Source of the DNA: Opitutaceae bacterium
GTDB taxonomy: Bacteria > Verrucomicrobiota > Verrucomicrobiia > Opitutales > Opitutaceae
NCBI GenBank assembly: GCA_027482185.1
Contig: JAIXWF010000011.1
Coordinates: 372,001-436,000 of the forward strand
DNA: 64,000 nt
Direction: 5' to 3'
In this document: piece after piece, positions 1-8,223 of the stretch
Layout: each line of letters starts with the position of its first letter
Position numbering within the stretch: position 1 is the stretch's first letter
Made by a program: the position numbers and the translations under genes
The notes under the pieces: generated by a model
Database searches by the model: none
Seen by the model: the letters and a program-made list of their open reading frames with translations, nothing else
Told to the model about the DNA's origin: nothing

Positions 1-39
1 GGAAGGGACAGGTAAGGGGTAGAGGGAAACGAAGAACGA

Positions 40-90
40 AAAAGGGGACGGAAAGCCGCTGCCGCGGGAAGCGGCGCGGCCGGCGGCAGC
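40..90 (-). terminator. Possible terminator hairpin downstream of nrdB
   Basis: Read on the minus strand, just past the nrdB stop, an 8-bp perfect stem (GCTGCCGC/GCGGCAGC, plus-strand positions 58-65 and 83-90) encloses a 17-nt loop. A T-rich stretch with a TTTTT run follows about 15 bases on (positions 40-44). The long loop and the distance to the T run make this a weak intrinsic terminator at best. Confidence 0.3.
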
Positions 91-1176
91 TCAGAGCTCG
101 TCGTCGCTGGCGACGTTGAGCGAGGAGGCTTTCTGGTACTCGGTGACGCGGCCTTCGAAGAAGTTCTGCTCCTTCTTGATGTCCATCATCTCGGCAAGCC
201 AGGGCAGCGGATTGCGGACGCCAGGGTTGAGGAGGGCGAGGCCGCAGCCCTCGAGCCGGCGGTCGGCGATATAGTCGATGTAGGTGAGGAACTCGTCGAT
301 CGCGAGGCCGACGGCGTTGACCGGCAGGCAGTCGCGGATGAATTCCTTTTCCAGCGTGATGGCTTCGCGCATGAGCTCGCGCAGCTCCTCCTTGAACTCG
401 GCGGTCCAGATCTCGCGGTTCTCCTCGACGAGATCCATGAACAGATTCCGGAAGACCTCGATGTGGTTGGACTCGTCGCGCAGCGTGTAGCGGAACATCT
501 GGCCGATGCCGGGAAACTTGTTCTGCCGGTAGAGCGACAGCACCATGCCGAAGAGGCCGTAGAACTGCGTGCCCTCCATGCACTGGCCGAAGACGAAGAT
601 GTTTCGCGCCAGGAGCTTCTTGTTCTCGGGCTTGGTCAGATCGAGGTCGCGGCGCAGGTCGCGGGAGACCTTGGTGACGAATTCGTTTTTGCGGACGATG
701 GTCGGCACATCCTCGAACATCGCCTCGCACTCGTGCGGGTTGATGCCCAGCGAGGCGATCATGTAGAGCAGCGAATCGGCGTGGATGTTTTCCTCGTGGG
801 CGTGGCGCCCGAGCACGAGCTTGAGCTCCGGGGCGGTGACGAGTTCGCGGACGACGTGCTGGATGTTGTCGCCGACGATGCCTTCGGCCGCCGAGAAGTA
901 GCCGATGCCCATGCGGATGATCCAGCGCTCGACCTCGGAGAGGGATTTTTCGTCGCGCCACTGCTCGATGTCCTTGCCCATCGGGATGTCCTCGGGCTCC
1001 CAGTGGTTGGCCTTCATCTTCCGGTAGAGATCGTAGGCCCACTGGTACTTCAACGGCAGCAGGTTGAAGGTCATCGTCTCGCGGCCATTGATGACCCGCT
1101 TGCCGGCGAAGGCGGCTTCGGCTTTGGCTTCGTCGAGGACGAAGGTCTTGGCACCGATCTGAAACGTTTTTTGCAT
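91..1176 (-). CDS. nrdB: Ribonucleoside-diphosphate reductase small subunit, class Ic type (Leu at the radical Tyr site)
   Basis: 361-residue R2 subunit of aerobic ribonucleotide reductase, which houses the dinuclear metal/radical cofactor for dNTP synthesis with the large subunit NrdA (not in the window). The carboxylate/His ligand set is visible: E98, E129 and H132 (ENIH), E201 (CMEG), E235 and H238 (DESNH). The residue four after H132, which is the radical Tyr in class Ia (Tyr122 in E. coli), is Leu136 here, and the first ligand is Glu rather than Asp. Both features match the Chlamydia-type class Ic proteins that use a Mn/Fe centre instead of a tyrosyl radical. Length is normal. The start is the ATG at 1176. 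A candidate NrdR operator pair lies about 115 bp upstream. The large subunit could be just outside the window. Confidence 0.95.
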   Translation of the reverse strand: MQKTFQIGAKTFVLDEAKAEAAFAGKRVINGRETMTFNLLPLKYQWAYDLYRKMKANHWEPEDIPMGKDIEQWRDEKSLSEVERWIIRMGIGYFSAAEGIVGDNIQHVVRELVTAPELKLVLGRHAHEENIHADSLLYMIASLGINPHECEAMFEDVPTIVRKNEFVTKVSRDLRRDLDLTKPENKKLLARNIFVFGQCMEGTQFYGLFGMVLSLYRQNKFPGIGQMFRYTLRDESNHIEVFRNLFMDLVEENREIWTAEFKEELRELMREAITLEKEFIRDCLPVNAVGLAIDEFLTYIDYIADRRLEGCGLALLNPGVRNPLPWLAEMMDIKKEQNFFEGRVTEYQKASSLNVASDDEL

Positions 1177-1289
1177 GGGACTGGCGGAAGGCGGCGGAAA
1201 AGGAGTGAAAAGGCGGAAAAGAGGGCTGGTTTCGGGGACAGCAGGACCCTAGGCGACTAAAAGTTGTTGGGAGTTATTGACGCGTTGTT

Positions 1290-1340
1290 GACCACAACAG
1301 GATGTGGTTCCCAACCGCGGCGACCACAACCCATGGTACC
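1290..1340. promoter_or_regulatory. Candidate NrdR-type operator pair upstream of nrdB
   Basis: The 18-mer ACCACAACAGGATGTGGT (1291-1308) has perfect 6-bp inverted ends around a 6-nt centre. Its left half, GACCACAAC, recurs 32 bp further on (1290-1298 and 1322-1330), where the right half is degenerate. Two about 16-bp boxes placed three helical turns apart upstream of a ribonucleotide reductase gene is the layout known for NrdR repressor sites. The bases are only loosely like the published NrdR consensus, so assignment to NrdR is inference from spacing, symmetry and neighbour. Confidence 0.42.
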
Positions 1341-1990
1341 GCAGTTTTTTTCCGTCAATTCGTTTGTCGTGATTTCGGGGTGAATTTTTCGGCCAATTTT
1401 GGCTTGCCCAAAGACTTGGAACTTTGCCCCGAGGGAAAAAAACACCGCCCGCGCGGCCGGTTGCGGGCGGCCCGCCCCGGCGCCCGCCGGCGGGTACCGC
1501 CGACGATTCCCCTAACCGCTCCCAGTCCGCCGGTTGCGCAATCCAGGCACCCTCCGCCGGCGACCCCGGGCGGCCCCGCGGGGTCCCGGATCCGGCGGCC
1601 CGGGGCGGAACCCGCCCCGGCGCCCGGCCGGCGGCGTATCGGAAACGGAATGACACCGGATCCCGCCGGTCCGTTTTGCCTCGGAAAAACCGCCCCGGCG
1701 GCGTCTCCGCAATCCGGTGACACGGGACTGTAACACAAAATTGGAGACATCGGCGGCCATCAGGGCCGCTGCTCGGCCGCCGCGCCCAGCATTAGCGGAA
1801 CTGCAACCCCGGCCCGGCCGGCCGGCCGGCGGGCGAGCCGCCCGGCGAATCCGTTTTCCCGATACAGCCGGGCGGACGCTTCGGTATCCGAAATCCGGAT
1901 TCACCGTCGGCGGCGTCCTGCGGCACGCCCCGGACGGCCGGCGAAGGGACGCCGCCCGGCGCGCCCGGGACCGGCGGCCGCGCGCGGCGG
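1341..1990. other. Long non-coding stretch, CCGG-rich
   Basis: About 650 bases between the nrdB upstream region and the uspA terminator hold no convincing gene. All frames give only short, Arg/Pro/Gly-dominated translations with no recognisable domain. The part from about 1440 on is extremely GC-rich and full of short palindromes (CCGG, GGCCGGCCGGCC, GGATCC), while 1341-1440 is AT-richer. A structured RNA or a decayed gene is possible, but nothing specific can be named. Confidence 0.5.
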
Positions 1991-1996
1991 ACGGGC

Positions 1997-2029
1997 AAAA
2001 AAAAGGGCGCGGGCCCCACGCCCGCGCCC
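1997..2029 (-). terminator. Rho-independent terminator of the universal stress protein gene
   Basis: On the minus strand a GC-only 10-bp stem (GGGCGCGGGC/GCCCGCGCCC) with a short G-rich loop is followed directly by eight T residues. It sits 25 bases past the stop of the UspA-like gene. This is a textbook intrinsic terminator. Confidence 0.9.
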
Positions 2030-2053
2030 GGTGTTCCCACATACCCAAGGGTT

Positions 2054-2506
2054 TCAGCCCGGCGCCGGTTTGGCCTGGGACGGAATGACCACGACGGGGC
2101 ATTGCGCCCGCATCAGGACTCCGTGCGTCGTGCTGCCGACCAAGAGGTCGTAAAGTGCCGTGTGCCCGTGCGAACCCATCACGATGTAGTCCGCCGCGAT
2201 CTTCTTCGCGTGGTCGGAGATGAGCGTGATCGGCGCGCCGACGAGCTGGACGGATTCCACCGCGAGGCCCTGGCCGCGGAGCTTCTCCTCGATCTGGCCG
2301 AGGCGGCGGGCGGCATTGCGTTCGCCGGCCGAGGTGATTTCCGCGAGATTCTCCATCACCATCGCGTATTCGTGCGTCAGCGCCGGGGGCTGGATGATCG
2401 CGAGCAAGGCGATCTTGCCGCCGAACGCCCGGGCCAGGGCGGCGGCCTCGCCCACCACGGCGTCGGTGACGCCGGAGAAGTCGAGCGGGGCAAGGATCGT
2501 TTTCAC
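2054..2506 (-). CDS. Universal stress protein, UspA family
   Basis: 150-residue single-domain Usp protein, a cytoplasmic nucleotide-binding stress protein. The N-terminus MKTILAPLDFS is the typical first strand. The ATP-binding signature GSHGHTALYDLLVGSTTHG (G-x2-G-x9-G-S/T type) lies near residues 113-131, followed by the closing strand CPVVVIP. The start codon is GTG at 2506 and no stronger start is in frame upstream. A strong terminator follows the stop, so it is probably a single-gene transcript. The precise partner or trigger cannot be read from sequence. Confidence 0.93.
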   Translation of the reverse strand: MKTILAPLDFSGVTDAVVGEAAALARAFGGKIALLAIIQPPALTHEYAMVMENLAEITSAGERNAARRLGQIEEKLRGQGLAVESVQLVGAPITLISDHAKKIAADYIVMGSHGHTALYDLLVGSTTHGVLMRAQCPVVVIPSQAKPAPG

Positions 2507-2580
2507 GTGCCTACCCTACCAGCCCCGCGCTTTCCCCGCCACGCAGCCGTTGTCCAGCAATGCGCGAATCTTGGCAGCCG

Positions 2581-2613
2581 AAAAAAAGGCCCCGCCGCGG
2601 GTGCGGCGGGGCC
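2581..2613 (-). terminator. Rho-independent terminator after the YkvA-like gene
   Basis: On the minus strand an 11-bp stem (GGCCCCGCCGC/GCGGCGGGGCC) with a 4-nt loop is followed by seven T residues. It starts about 20 bases past the stop of the YkvA-like gene, ending the TerC-YkvA transcript and separating it from uspA. Confidence 0.92.
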
Positions 2614-2633
2614 GGGGATCCGTTGCGGCGGAC

Positions 2634-3119
2634 TCAGAGTTCCGCCGGCCAGGTGCGGCGGCGCCGCAGCCAATGCGCGCGCAGCGTGGTCGCATGCCGC
2701 TGCAGCACGGTTTCCACGATGAGCGCGTCGTCGAGCAGGCCGATCTCCGGGACGGAATCCGGAATGCGGTCGAAGCCCTTGAGGAAGTAGAGCAGCGCGA
2801 ACGTGACGTCGCAGTGCGTCGGCGTGCCGGTGGTGCCGTCGCGGCAGGCTTCGTCGAAGTAGAGCGCCAGCAACTCCAGCCGGCTGCGCAGCCGAGCGGA
2901 ACCCTCGATCCGGGCGATCTTCGCCTGCAGCGCCGGGCGCAAGCGGCGAAGGCCCTCGATCGCATCCGGCGTCACCAACGCCGATCCGCGCTCGATGTAC
3001 TCGAGCGTGCCGGTGATGTCGTCGCGGTGGTTGGTGGAGAGATAATGGTCGAGCGTCTGCGGCACGGAGGAACCCGGGGAACCGGGCCGTTTCTGGGGAG
3101 CGGTCATGAGTGCGGTCAT
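2634..3119 (-). CDS. YkvA-like protein (DUF1232)
   Basis: 161-residue protein. The C-terminal half carries the DUF1232/YkvA signature, a hydrophobic helix then DRIPDSVPEIGLLDD (consensus D-hh-PDfipv-G-hDD). The function of the family is unknown; members are small proteins often thought to be membrane-associated. The N-terminal about 70 residues are charged and helical without a recognised domain. Two in-frame ATGs, 3119 and 3107, are possible; neither has a clear ribosome-binding site and the longer is used here. It lies 47 bases downstream of the TerC gene and a strong terminator follows, so the two are probably cotranscribed. Confidence 0.75.
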   Translation of the reverse strand: MTALMTAPQKRPGSPGSSVPQTLDHYLSTNHRDDITGTLEYIERGSALVTPDAIEGLRRLRPALQAKIARIEGSARLRSRLELLALYFDEACRDGTTGTPTHCDVTFALLYFLKGFDRIPDSVPEIGLLDDALIVETVLQRHATTLRAHWLRRRRTWPAEL

Positions 3120-3166
3120 AGGGGAACGTTGCGTTGCGTGGTTGGAGGGGAAACAGGACGCGGGCC

Positions 3167-4210
3167 TCAGGTCCGGGCCGGGGCCTCGGTCGCCGCGGGC
3201 GTTCCGCGGGTCCATAGCAGCGAAGCGGCGACGGTCACCGCGAGAATGGCGGCGATGATGCCGAGCGACCAGGAAACCGGGAATTTGCCGCCGAAGGCGT
3301 CGTTCAGCCAGACCATCTTCAAGCCGACGAAGATGAGGATCAGGCCGAGGCCGTACTTCAGGAAACGGAATTTGTGCATCACGCCGGCGAGCAGGAAGAA
3401 CAGCGCGCGCAGGCCGAGAATCGCGAACACGTTCGACGTGAAAACGATCAGCGGCTCCCGCGTGATCGCGAAGATCGCGGGCACGGAATCGACCGCGAAC
3501 ACGATGTCGCTGAGCTCGATCATGACCAGCGCCACGAAGAGCGGCGTCGCGTGGAGCACGCCGTTGCGCCGCAGGAAGAATTTCTCGCCTTCGAGCGTCG
3601 GCGTGACCGGGATCATGCGGCGCAGCAGGCGGATCAACGGGTTCTTTTCGGGATCCAGCGGCTTTTCGGGCGCGAAGAAGACCTTGACGCCGGTGAGGAT
3701 CAGGAAGCCGCCGAAGACCCAGATGACCCAGTGCCACTGCATGAGCGCGGAACCGAGCGCGATGAAGATCACGCGGAAGAACAGCGCGCCGAGGATGCCG
3801 AAGAAGAGCACGCGGTGCTGGTACTTCGCCGGAATGCCGAAGAAGGCGAACACCACGACGAACACGAAGATGTTGTCCACCGACAGCGACTTCTCGATCA
3901 CGAAGCCGGTGAGGAATTCCAGGCCGACGCGGTCCGCGAGATCGGCGGTCTGCGCGGCGGTGAGGCCCGCGGCGATCAGCCGCGGATCCTGCGGCAATTT
4001 CCACTGCGCGTAGCTCCAGAAGCCCCACGCGAACAGCAGCGCGAGGCTGATCCAGACCACGCTCCAGCCGAGCGCCTCCTTGAACTTCACTTCATGGGCC
4101 TCGCGGTGGAAGACGCCCAGATCGAGCGCCAGCAACGCGAATACGCCGAGGAGAAAGATGCCGTAAAACCACCAGTAGTCGGCAAAGGGGAAGAGAATCA
4201 GATCGGTCAT
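3167..4210 (-). CDS. TerC/Alx family integral membrane protein
   Basis: 347-residue polytopic inner-membrane protein of the TerC family, whose members are linked to tellurite resistance and, for Alx/MntX-like ones, to manganese export. About eight or nine hydrophobic helices are visible. The family hallmark acidic residues inside the membrane are present in the segments EKSLSVDNIFVF and ELSDIVFAVDSVPAIFA. The start is placed at the ATG at 4210 (MTDLILFPF), because residues upstream of it look like untranslated sequence. It sits upstream of the YkvA-like gene. Which ion or stress it handles cannot be told from sequence. Confidence 0.92.
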   Translation of the reverse strand: MTDLILFPFADYWWFYGIFLLGVFALLALDLGVFHREAHEVKFKEALGWSVVWISLALLFAWGFWSYAQWKLPQDPRLIAAGLTAAQTADLADRVGLEFLTGFVIEKSLSVDNIFVFVVVFAFFGIPAKYQHRVLFFGILGALFFRVIFIALGSALMQWHWVIWVFGGFLILTGVKVFFAPEKPLDPEKNPLIRLLRRMIPVTPTLEGEKFFLRRNGVLHATPLFVALVMIELSDIVFAVDSVPAIFAITREPLIVFTSNVFAILGLRALFFLLAGVMHKFRFLKYGLGLILIFVGLKMVWLNDAFGGKFPVSWSLGIIAAILAVTVAASLLWTRGTPAATEAPART

Positions 4211-4373
4211 CGGGTCGGGAAGCCCGGAGTGGGCAGGCCGGCGGCGGTGAAGGTGTGCGAAGAGGACATCCGGCCAACGTACCATTCCCGGGGCCGTTCA
4301 GAAATTACATCTTGGCCGCGAAATTCCTGCGGCCGCCGGCGCCGCCGGGCCGTACGGCCGCAGCGGCGGCAAA

Positions 4374-5363
4374 TCACGCCGCCGGCAGAAACCGCCGCAG
4401 ATCCGCCGCCGGATCGAAGGGTGTTCCGGCGACCAGATGCTCCCGCCATTGCCGCGCGAGCCACGGGGCAAAGAGCGCGCCCTTCGCGCCGAGTCCGTTG
4501 CACAATCCGAGCGCGGGATCATCGGGATGCCGGCCGACCACGGGGCGGCGGTCGGGCGTCGTGACGCGCACGCCGCAGCGCTGGCCCGTCACGGCGAAGG
4601 GGCGTTCCAGCAAAGCGCGCGCCGCGGCTTCGAGCTGCGCCCGCCCCTCGGCGGTCGGCGCCGCAACCGTTTCGCCCGGGGCATGCGTGGCACCGAACCA
4701 GGCCGCGCCCGCGCCCACCGGCAGGACCCAGTGGCGGCGATTGAGAATCACGCCGTCCTCGAGCCCGGCCACGGCGAGCTCGAGCATTTCGCCCCGGTCG
4801 AACGACCACGGGAGCGCGGCAAACGGACCGGCGCGGGCGGCGGCCAGGCCCGTGCAATCGACGACCAGCCCGTAGCGGCGGCGCGCCGCGACCGGATCGG
4901 CCGGACCCGCGAGGAGCCGGCCCTGCGCGGTCCATTCCGCGCGCGCCCAATCCAGCAGCGCCGGCACATCCACCCGCGCCGCGCCTTCGATCCAGAAACC
5001 CGTTTCGTCGGCCGCCCCACCGAACGGCGCCAACTCGCCGCGGGCCGATTTCGTCGCCCACGCCGCGCGTTCGGCGGCGGCGGCGAAGAGCCGGCGCACG
5101 CGGAAGTCGTGCCAGAACGGCCGGCCGGCGGCGGCGCCGAGCTCCGCAAACACGGACCGCGCGGCCGGCAGGAGGGAGTCGATGCGCCACGCCTTCACCA
5201 GGCGGCGTCCCGTAATGGGATTTATAATACCGGCGGCCGCCCGGCTCGCGGCGCCGGCCGGCCCGGCGTCGGCGACATGGAACGGGATCCCCGCCCGCGC
5301 CAGCTCCCAGCCGAGCAGCGTGCCGGCCAGGCCCTGGCCGACGATCAGGACCTCGGGTTGCAT
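4374..5363 (-). CDS. FAD-dependent oxidoreductase (DAO/glycine-oxidase-like)
   Basis: 329-residue flavoprotein of the D-amino-acid oxidase/ThiO/MnmC fold. The N-terminal Rossmann motif is GQGLAGTLLGWELARAG with the acidic strand end VADAG. The substrate part includes AAGIINPITGRR, and the C-terminal FAD-binding section is TTPDRRPVVGRHP then LCNGLGAKGALFAP. The order resembles the oxidase half of MnmC, but the methyltransferase half is absent, so the substrate is open. It is the last gene of a tight minus-strand run, 24 bases after the ROK-like kinase. Confidence 0.85.
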   Translation of the reverse strand: MQPEVLIVGQGLAGTLLGWELARAGIPFHVADAGPAGAASRAAAGIINPITGRRLVKAWRIDSLLPAARSVFAELGAAAGRPFWHDFRVRRLFAAAAERAAWATKSARGELAPFGGAADETGFWIEGAARVDVPALLDWARAEWTAQGRLLAGPADPVAARRRYGLVVDCTGLAAARAGPFAALPWSFDRGEMLELAVAGLEDGVILNRRHWVLPVGAGAAWFGATHAPGETVAAPTAEGRAQLEAAARALLERPFAVTGQRCGVRVTTPDRRPVVGRHPDDPALGLCNGLGAKGALFAPWLARQWREHLVAGTPFDPAADLRRFLPAA

Positions 5364-5387
5364 CGCGGGACGCGCCGGCGCGTCCGG

Positions 5388-6791
5388 TCAGCGCGCGGGG
5401 CGCCGGAGGGCGGGCAGGCTGGCCGCCGCGGTGGCTTGGCCGTGGCGCTTGTTTTTCTCGTCGGGCGTGCGGAGGCGGACCGATTCCGCCAGGGCGGGAA
5501 ACTCGGCCCGCAGCACGTCCATCGCGCGGGCGAGAATCAGTTCGCCGCCGGCGCCGGACGTGACGCGGCCGAGCACGAGCAGGTTCCGGATCTCGTAGAA
5601 CGAAGCGTAATGCGCGATCGCGTAGCCGAAGCAGACGCCGATCGTGTCGTAGATCTGGCGGGCACGGGCATCGCCGCGGGCCATGGCCTGCTGCACTTCC
5701 ACCAATTGCTCCGGCAGCGGCAGCGACGCGGGAAACCCGAAGCCCGCCCGCTTCGCCAGCCGGCCGACACCCTGCTGCGAGAAGTACTGCACGCCGCAGC
5801 CGATGTCGCCGGACCATTCGTCGCGCGGCGCATCCGGGCGATAATCGATCGGGGCGAAGGCGAGTTCGTTGAGCCACGGCGTGATGTTGCCCGCGGGCGT
5901 GACGTAGCCGCCGGCCTGGCTGGTGCCCATGGACACGCCGAGGACGGCGTTGTCGTTCATCGACATCGAGCCGGCGAGGGCGGTGACCTCGCCGTCGTTG
6001 ACGACTTCGAACGGCACGCCGCCCCAACGCTCCTGCAGGGTGAAGAACATGCGGCGGACGTGCTGCTCGAAATCGGCCGGCGCGACCCCGCGGAACAGCG
6101 ACGCGGCGCGGACTTCGTTGTTCACGTAGACGCCCGCGGCGCTGCCGCCGATGGCATCGACGCGCGGCAGATGCGCGGCGGCGCGGCGCAGGGAATCGTG
6201 CACGCCTTCAAGGTGGTAGGAGGGGTCCTGTTGGAAATAGGGATCCCAGGCGATTTCCTCGGAGAAAACGACTTCGCCGTCGATCAGCGCCGCGGCTTTG
6301 CGGTCGCTGCCGCCGAGGTCGAAGCCGATGCGGCAGCCTTCGAGGTGGCGGCCCATCGGCAGGCTCGTTTCCGAGACCGCGGGCAGGGCCGAGAACGGCG
6401 TCGCCGTCACGGAGAACGCGCGGCCGAAAATCTTTTCGCCCATGAACTCGTGATCGAAGCCGCGCGCGCCGCCCGGCGCGTAGGTCGCGGCGAGCGCGGC
6501 GGCGAGTTCGTCGGCGCCGGCGACCAGCACCTGCGGGCCGCCCTTCATCCAGAGCAGGAACTTCAGCAGCCGCTCGGCATAGGTGAACGACAGGGCGGCG
6601 GCCGGATGCGCGGCGGACAGCACGCGTCCGTCGTGGCGGAAGACGGAGCCGTCGGTCCGCACGAGCACCAAGGCGAAGGGACGCGCCCCGGGATCGCGGG
6701 CGACGAGTTCGTCGTAGGCGCGGTGCCAGAGGGCGGCCGGCAGGAAATCGGGATCGAGGACGGGACGGAGTTTCGGTTCGACGGTCAGCAT
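5388..6791 (-). CDS. ROK/hexokinase-like sugar kinase family protein
   Basis: 467-residue actin-fold protein. The phosphate-1 motif is IGFDLGGSDRKAAALIDG near residue 150, and the second nucleotide loop region is EVVNDGEVTALAG followed by LGVSMGTSQAGGYV. This matches ROK-type ATPases but with a long N-terminal extension of about 145 residues. The catalytic-type Asp (VNDG) is present; the zinc-binding CxCGxxGC segment of classic ROK proteins is not seen. The start is the ATG at 6791 (MLTVEPK). It lies 70 bases downstream of a glucokinase gene and may use another sugar or act as a sugar sensor. Confidence 0.72.
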   Translation of the reverse strand: MLTVEPKLRPVLDPDFLPAALWHRAYDELVARDPGARPFALVLVRTDGSVFRHDGRVLSAAHPAAALSFTYAERLLKFLLWMKGGPQVLVAGADELAAALAATYAPGGARGFDHEFMGEKIFGRAFSVTATPFSALPAVSETSLPMGRHLEGCRIGFDLGGSDRKAAALIDGEVVFSEEIAWDPYFQQDPSYHLEGVHDSLRRAAAHLPRVDAIGGSAAGVYVNNEVRAASLFRGVAPADFEQHVRRMFFTLQERWGGVPFEVVNDGEVTALAGSMSMNDNAVLGVSMGTSQAGGYVTPAGNITPWLNELAFAPIDYRPDAPRDEWSGDIGCGVQYFSQQGVGRLAKRAGFGFPASLPLPEQLVEVQQAMARGDARARQIYDTIGVCFGYAIAHYASFYEIRNLLVLGRVTSGAGGELILARAMDVLRAEFPALAESVRLRTPDEKNKRHGQATAAASLPALRRPAR

Positions 6792-6861
6792 GGCTCGAAG
6801 CGCCGGACCGTAGCGAAGGCCGGCGCAGGTTGGGAAGCGAGATCGCGGCCGGGACGCCGGC

Positions 6862-7602
6862 CTACTTCTTTTCCGCGGCCCAGAGGGCGGCGCCGACGAT
6901 GCCCGCGTTGTTGAAGAATTCCGCCGGTACGAGTTTGGCACGCGGTTTGATGTATTTGAAAAACTTCCGGTGGTCGGCGCTGACGCCGCCGCCGATGATG
7001 ATCAGCTCGGGCCAAAGCAGTTTCTCGAGGACGGCGACGTAGTCGCGGAGGCGCCCGCCCCACTCCGGCCACGACAGCTTCTGCTGGTCGAGCACGGAGG
7101 CGGCGACGAACTTCTCGGCGGAAACGCCGTCTTGGCCCCACGGGAAATGCCCGAGTTCGAACGGCGTGACGACGCCCTGGTAGGCGAAACACGAGCCGAC
7201 GCCGGTGCCGAGCGTGAGCAGCAAAGTCTTGCCCATGAAGCCGCGGCCGGCGCCGAAATGCATCTCGGCGATGCCGGCGGCGGCGGCGTCGTTGATCATC
7301 GCGACCGGGCAGCCGGCGGCGCGGCCGAAGAGCTTGGCGCCGTCGGTGCCGATGAATTTTTTGTGCAGGTTGGCCGAGGTCCAGATGGTGGCGTCCTCGA
7401 TCACGCCGGGGAAACCCACGCCGATCGGCCCCTTCCATTTGAAGTGGGCGGCCATCGCCGCGACCGCCTTGGCCATGGCGGCCGGCGTGAGATTTTCAGG
7501 CGTGTCGATCCGGAAGCGTTCGCCGGTCAGGCGGCCGGTCGTGGTGTCGACGGGTGCGCCTTTGAGCGCGGAGCCGCCGATGTCGATACCGAGGGTTTGC
7601 AT
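6862..7602 (-). CDS. ppgK: Polyphosphate/ATP glucokinase-like ROK kinase
   Basis: 246-residue ROK kinase that phosphorylates glucose using polyphosphate and/or ATP. The N-terminus [16 protein letters not shown] is the phosphate-1 loop as in PpgK. The catalytic Asp is in [12 protein letters not shown], the phosphate-2 loop is [12 protein letters not shown], and the sugar contact FELGH follows. Length and motif spacing fit PpgK better than the longer ROK regulators. The start is ATG 7602. It follows the SlyD-like gene by 56 bases in a probable four-gene run. Use of polyphosphate is inferred by family. Confidence 0.85.
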   Translation of the reverse strand: MQTLGIDIGGSALKGAPVDTTTGRLTGERFRIDTPENLTPAAMAKAVAAMAAHFKWKGPIGVGFPGVIEDATIWTSANLHKKFIGTDGAKLFGRAAGCPVAMINDAAAAGIAEMHFGAGRGFMGKTLLLTLGTGVGSCFAYQGVVTPFELGHFPWGQDGVSAEKFVAASVLDQQKLSWPEWGGRLRDYVAVLEKLLWPELIIIGGGVSADHRKFFKYIKPRAKLVPAEFFNNAGIVGAALWAAEKK

Positions 7603-7658
7603 GGGAAACCGGCGAGGCAAAGGCCCGGCCGGCTCCTTGGCAACCGCGCGCCGCCGCC

Positions 7659-8150
7659 TCAGTGGCAGCCGCAACCGGAACCGCAGCTGCCCTCGCCGCC
7701 GCCGTGGGCGTGACCGTGGCTGAGTTCCTCGGCCGTGGCTTCGCGGGCGGAGACGATCTCGACGTCGAACGTCAAATCGACACCGGCCAGCGGATGGTTG
7801 GCGTCGAGGAGCACGTCGTCGCCTTCGATCGCGGCAACGGTGACGACCGGGGAGAAACGATCCGGGCCCGTCTGGAATTGGTCGCCGATGCTGAGCTCGC
7901 CGTCGACGGGCAGGAGCGAACGCTTCACCTTCTGCATCTGGGCGGGATCGCGTTCGCCGTAGGCCTTGGCGGCGGGCACGGTGACGCGGGTCTTCGTCCC
8001 CGCGACCGCGGAACGCAGCTCGGCGTCGAGCCCGTCGATGATCTGGCCGGCGCCTTCCAGGTAGGCGATCGGCTCGCCGCCGGCGGAGGTATCGAGGACG
8101 CGGCCGCCCGGATCACGGAGAGTGTAGTTGAAAGTGACGACGCGCGGCAT
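7659..8150 (-). CDS. slyD: SlyD-type FKBP peptidyl-prolyl isomerase
   Basis: 163-residue cytoplasmic prolyl isomerase/chaperone. The FKBP core begins [18 protein letters not shown]. The characteristic insert-in-flap region follows ([23 protein letters not shown], then an IF-domain-like stretch ending [17 protein letters not shown]). The C-terminal tail is rich in His, Cys and Gly ([19 protein letters not shown]), as in metal-binding SlyD. The ATG at 8150 (MPRVVTF) fits the domain start. It heads a minus-strand run with the glucokinase. Confidence 0.93.
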   Translation of the reverse strand: MPRVVTFNYTLRDPGGRVLDTSAGGEPIAYLEGAGQIIDGLDAELRSAVAGTKTRVTVPAAKAYGERDPAQMQKVKRSLLPVDGELSIGDQFQTGPDRFSPVVTVAAIEGDDVLLDANHPLAGVDLTFDVEIVSAREATAEELSHGHAHGGGEGSCGSGCGCH

Positions 8151-8223
8151 GGAGGTAGGAATGAAGGCGAGAAAAAGAGGGAGAACCCGGGGCCCTGACA
8201 AAGGAAATCCGCCGGCCGCGGGA

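Noticed and set aside
1249-1750. Overlapping short open frames upstream of nrdB on both strands
   Set aside because: All are Arg/Pro/Gly-rich, overlap each other and the candidate operator, and show no domain. Treated as non-coding.
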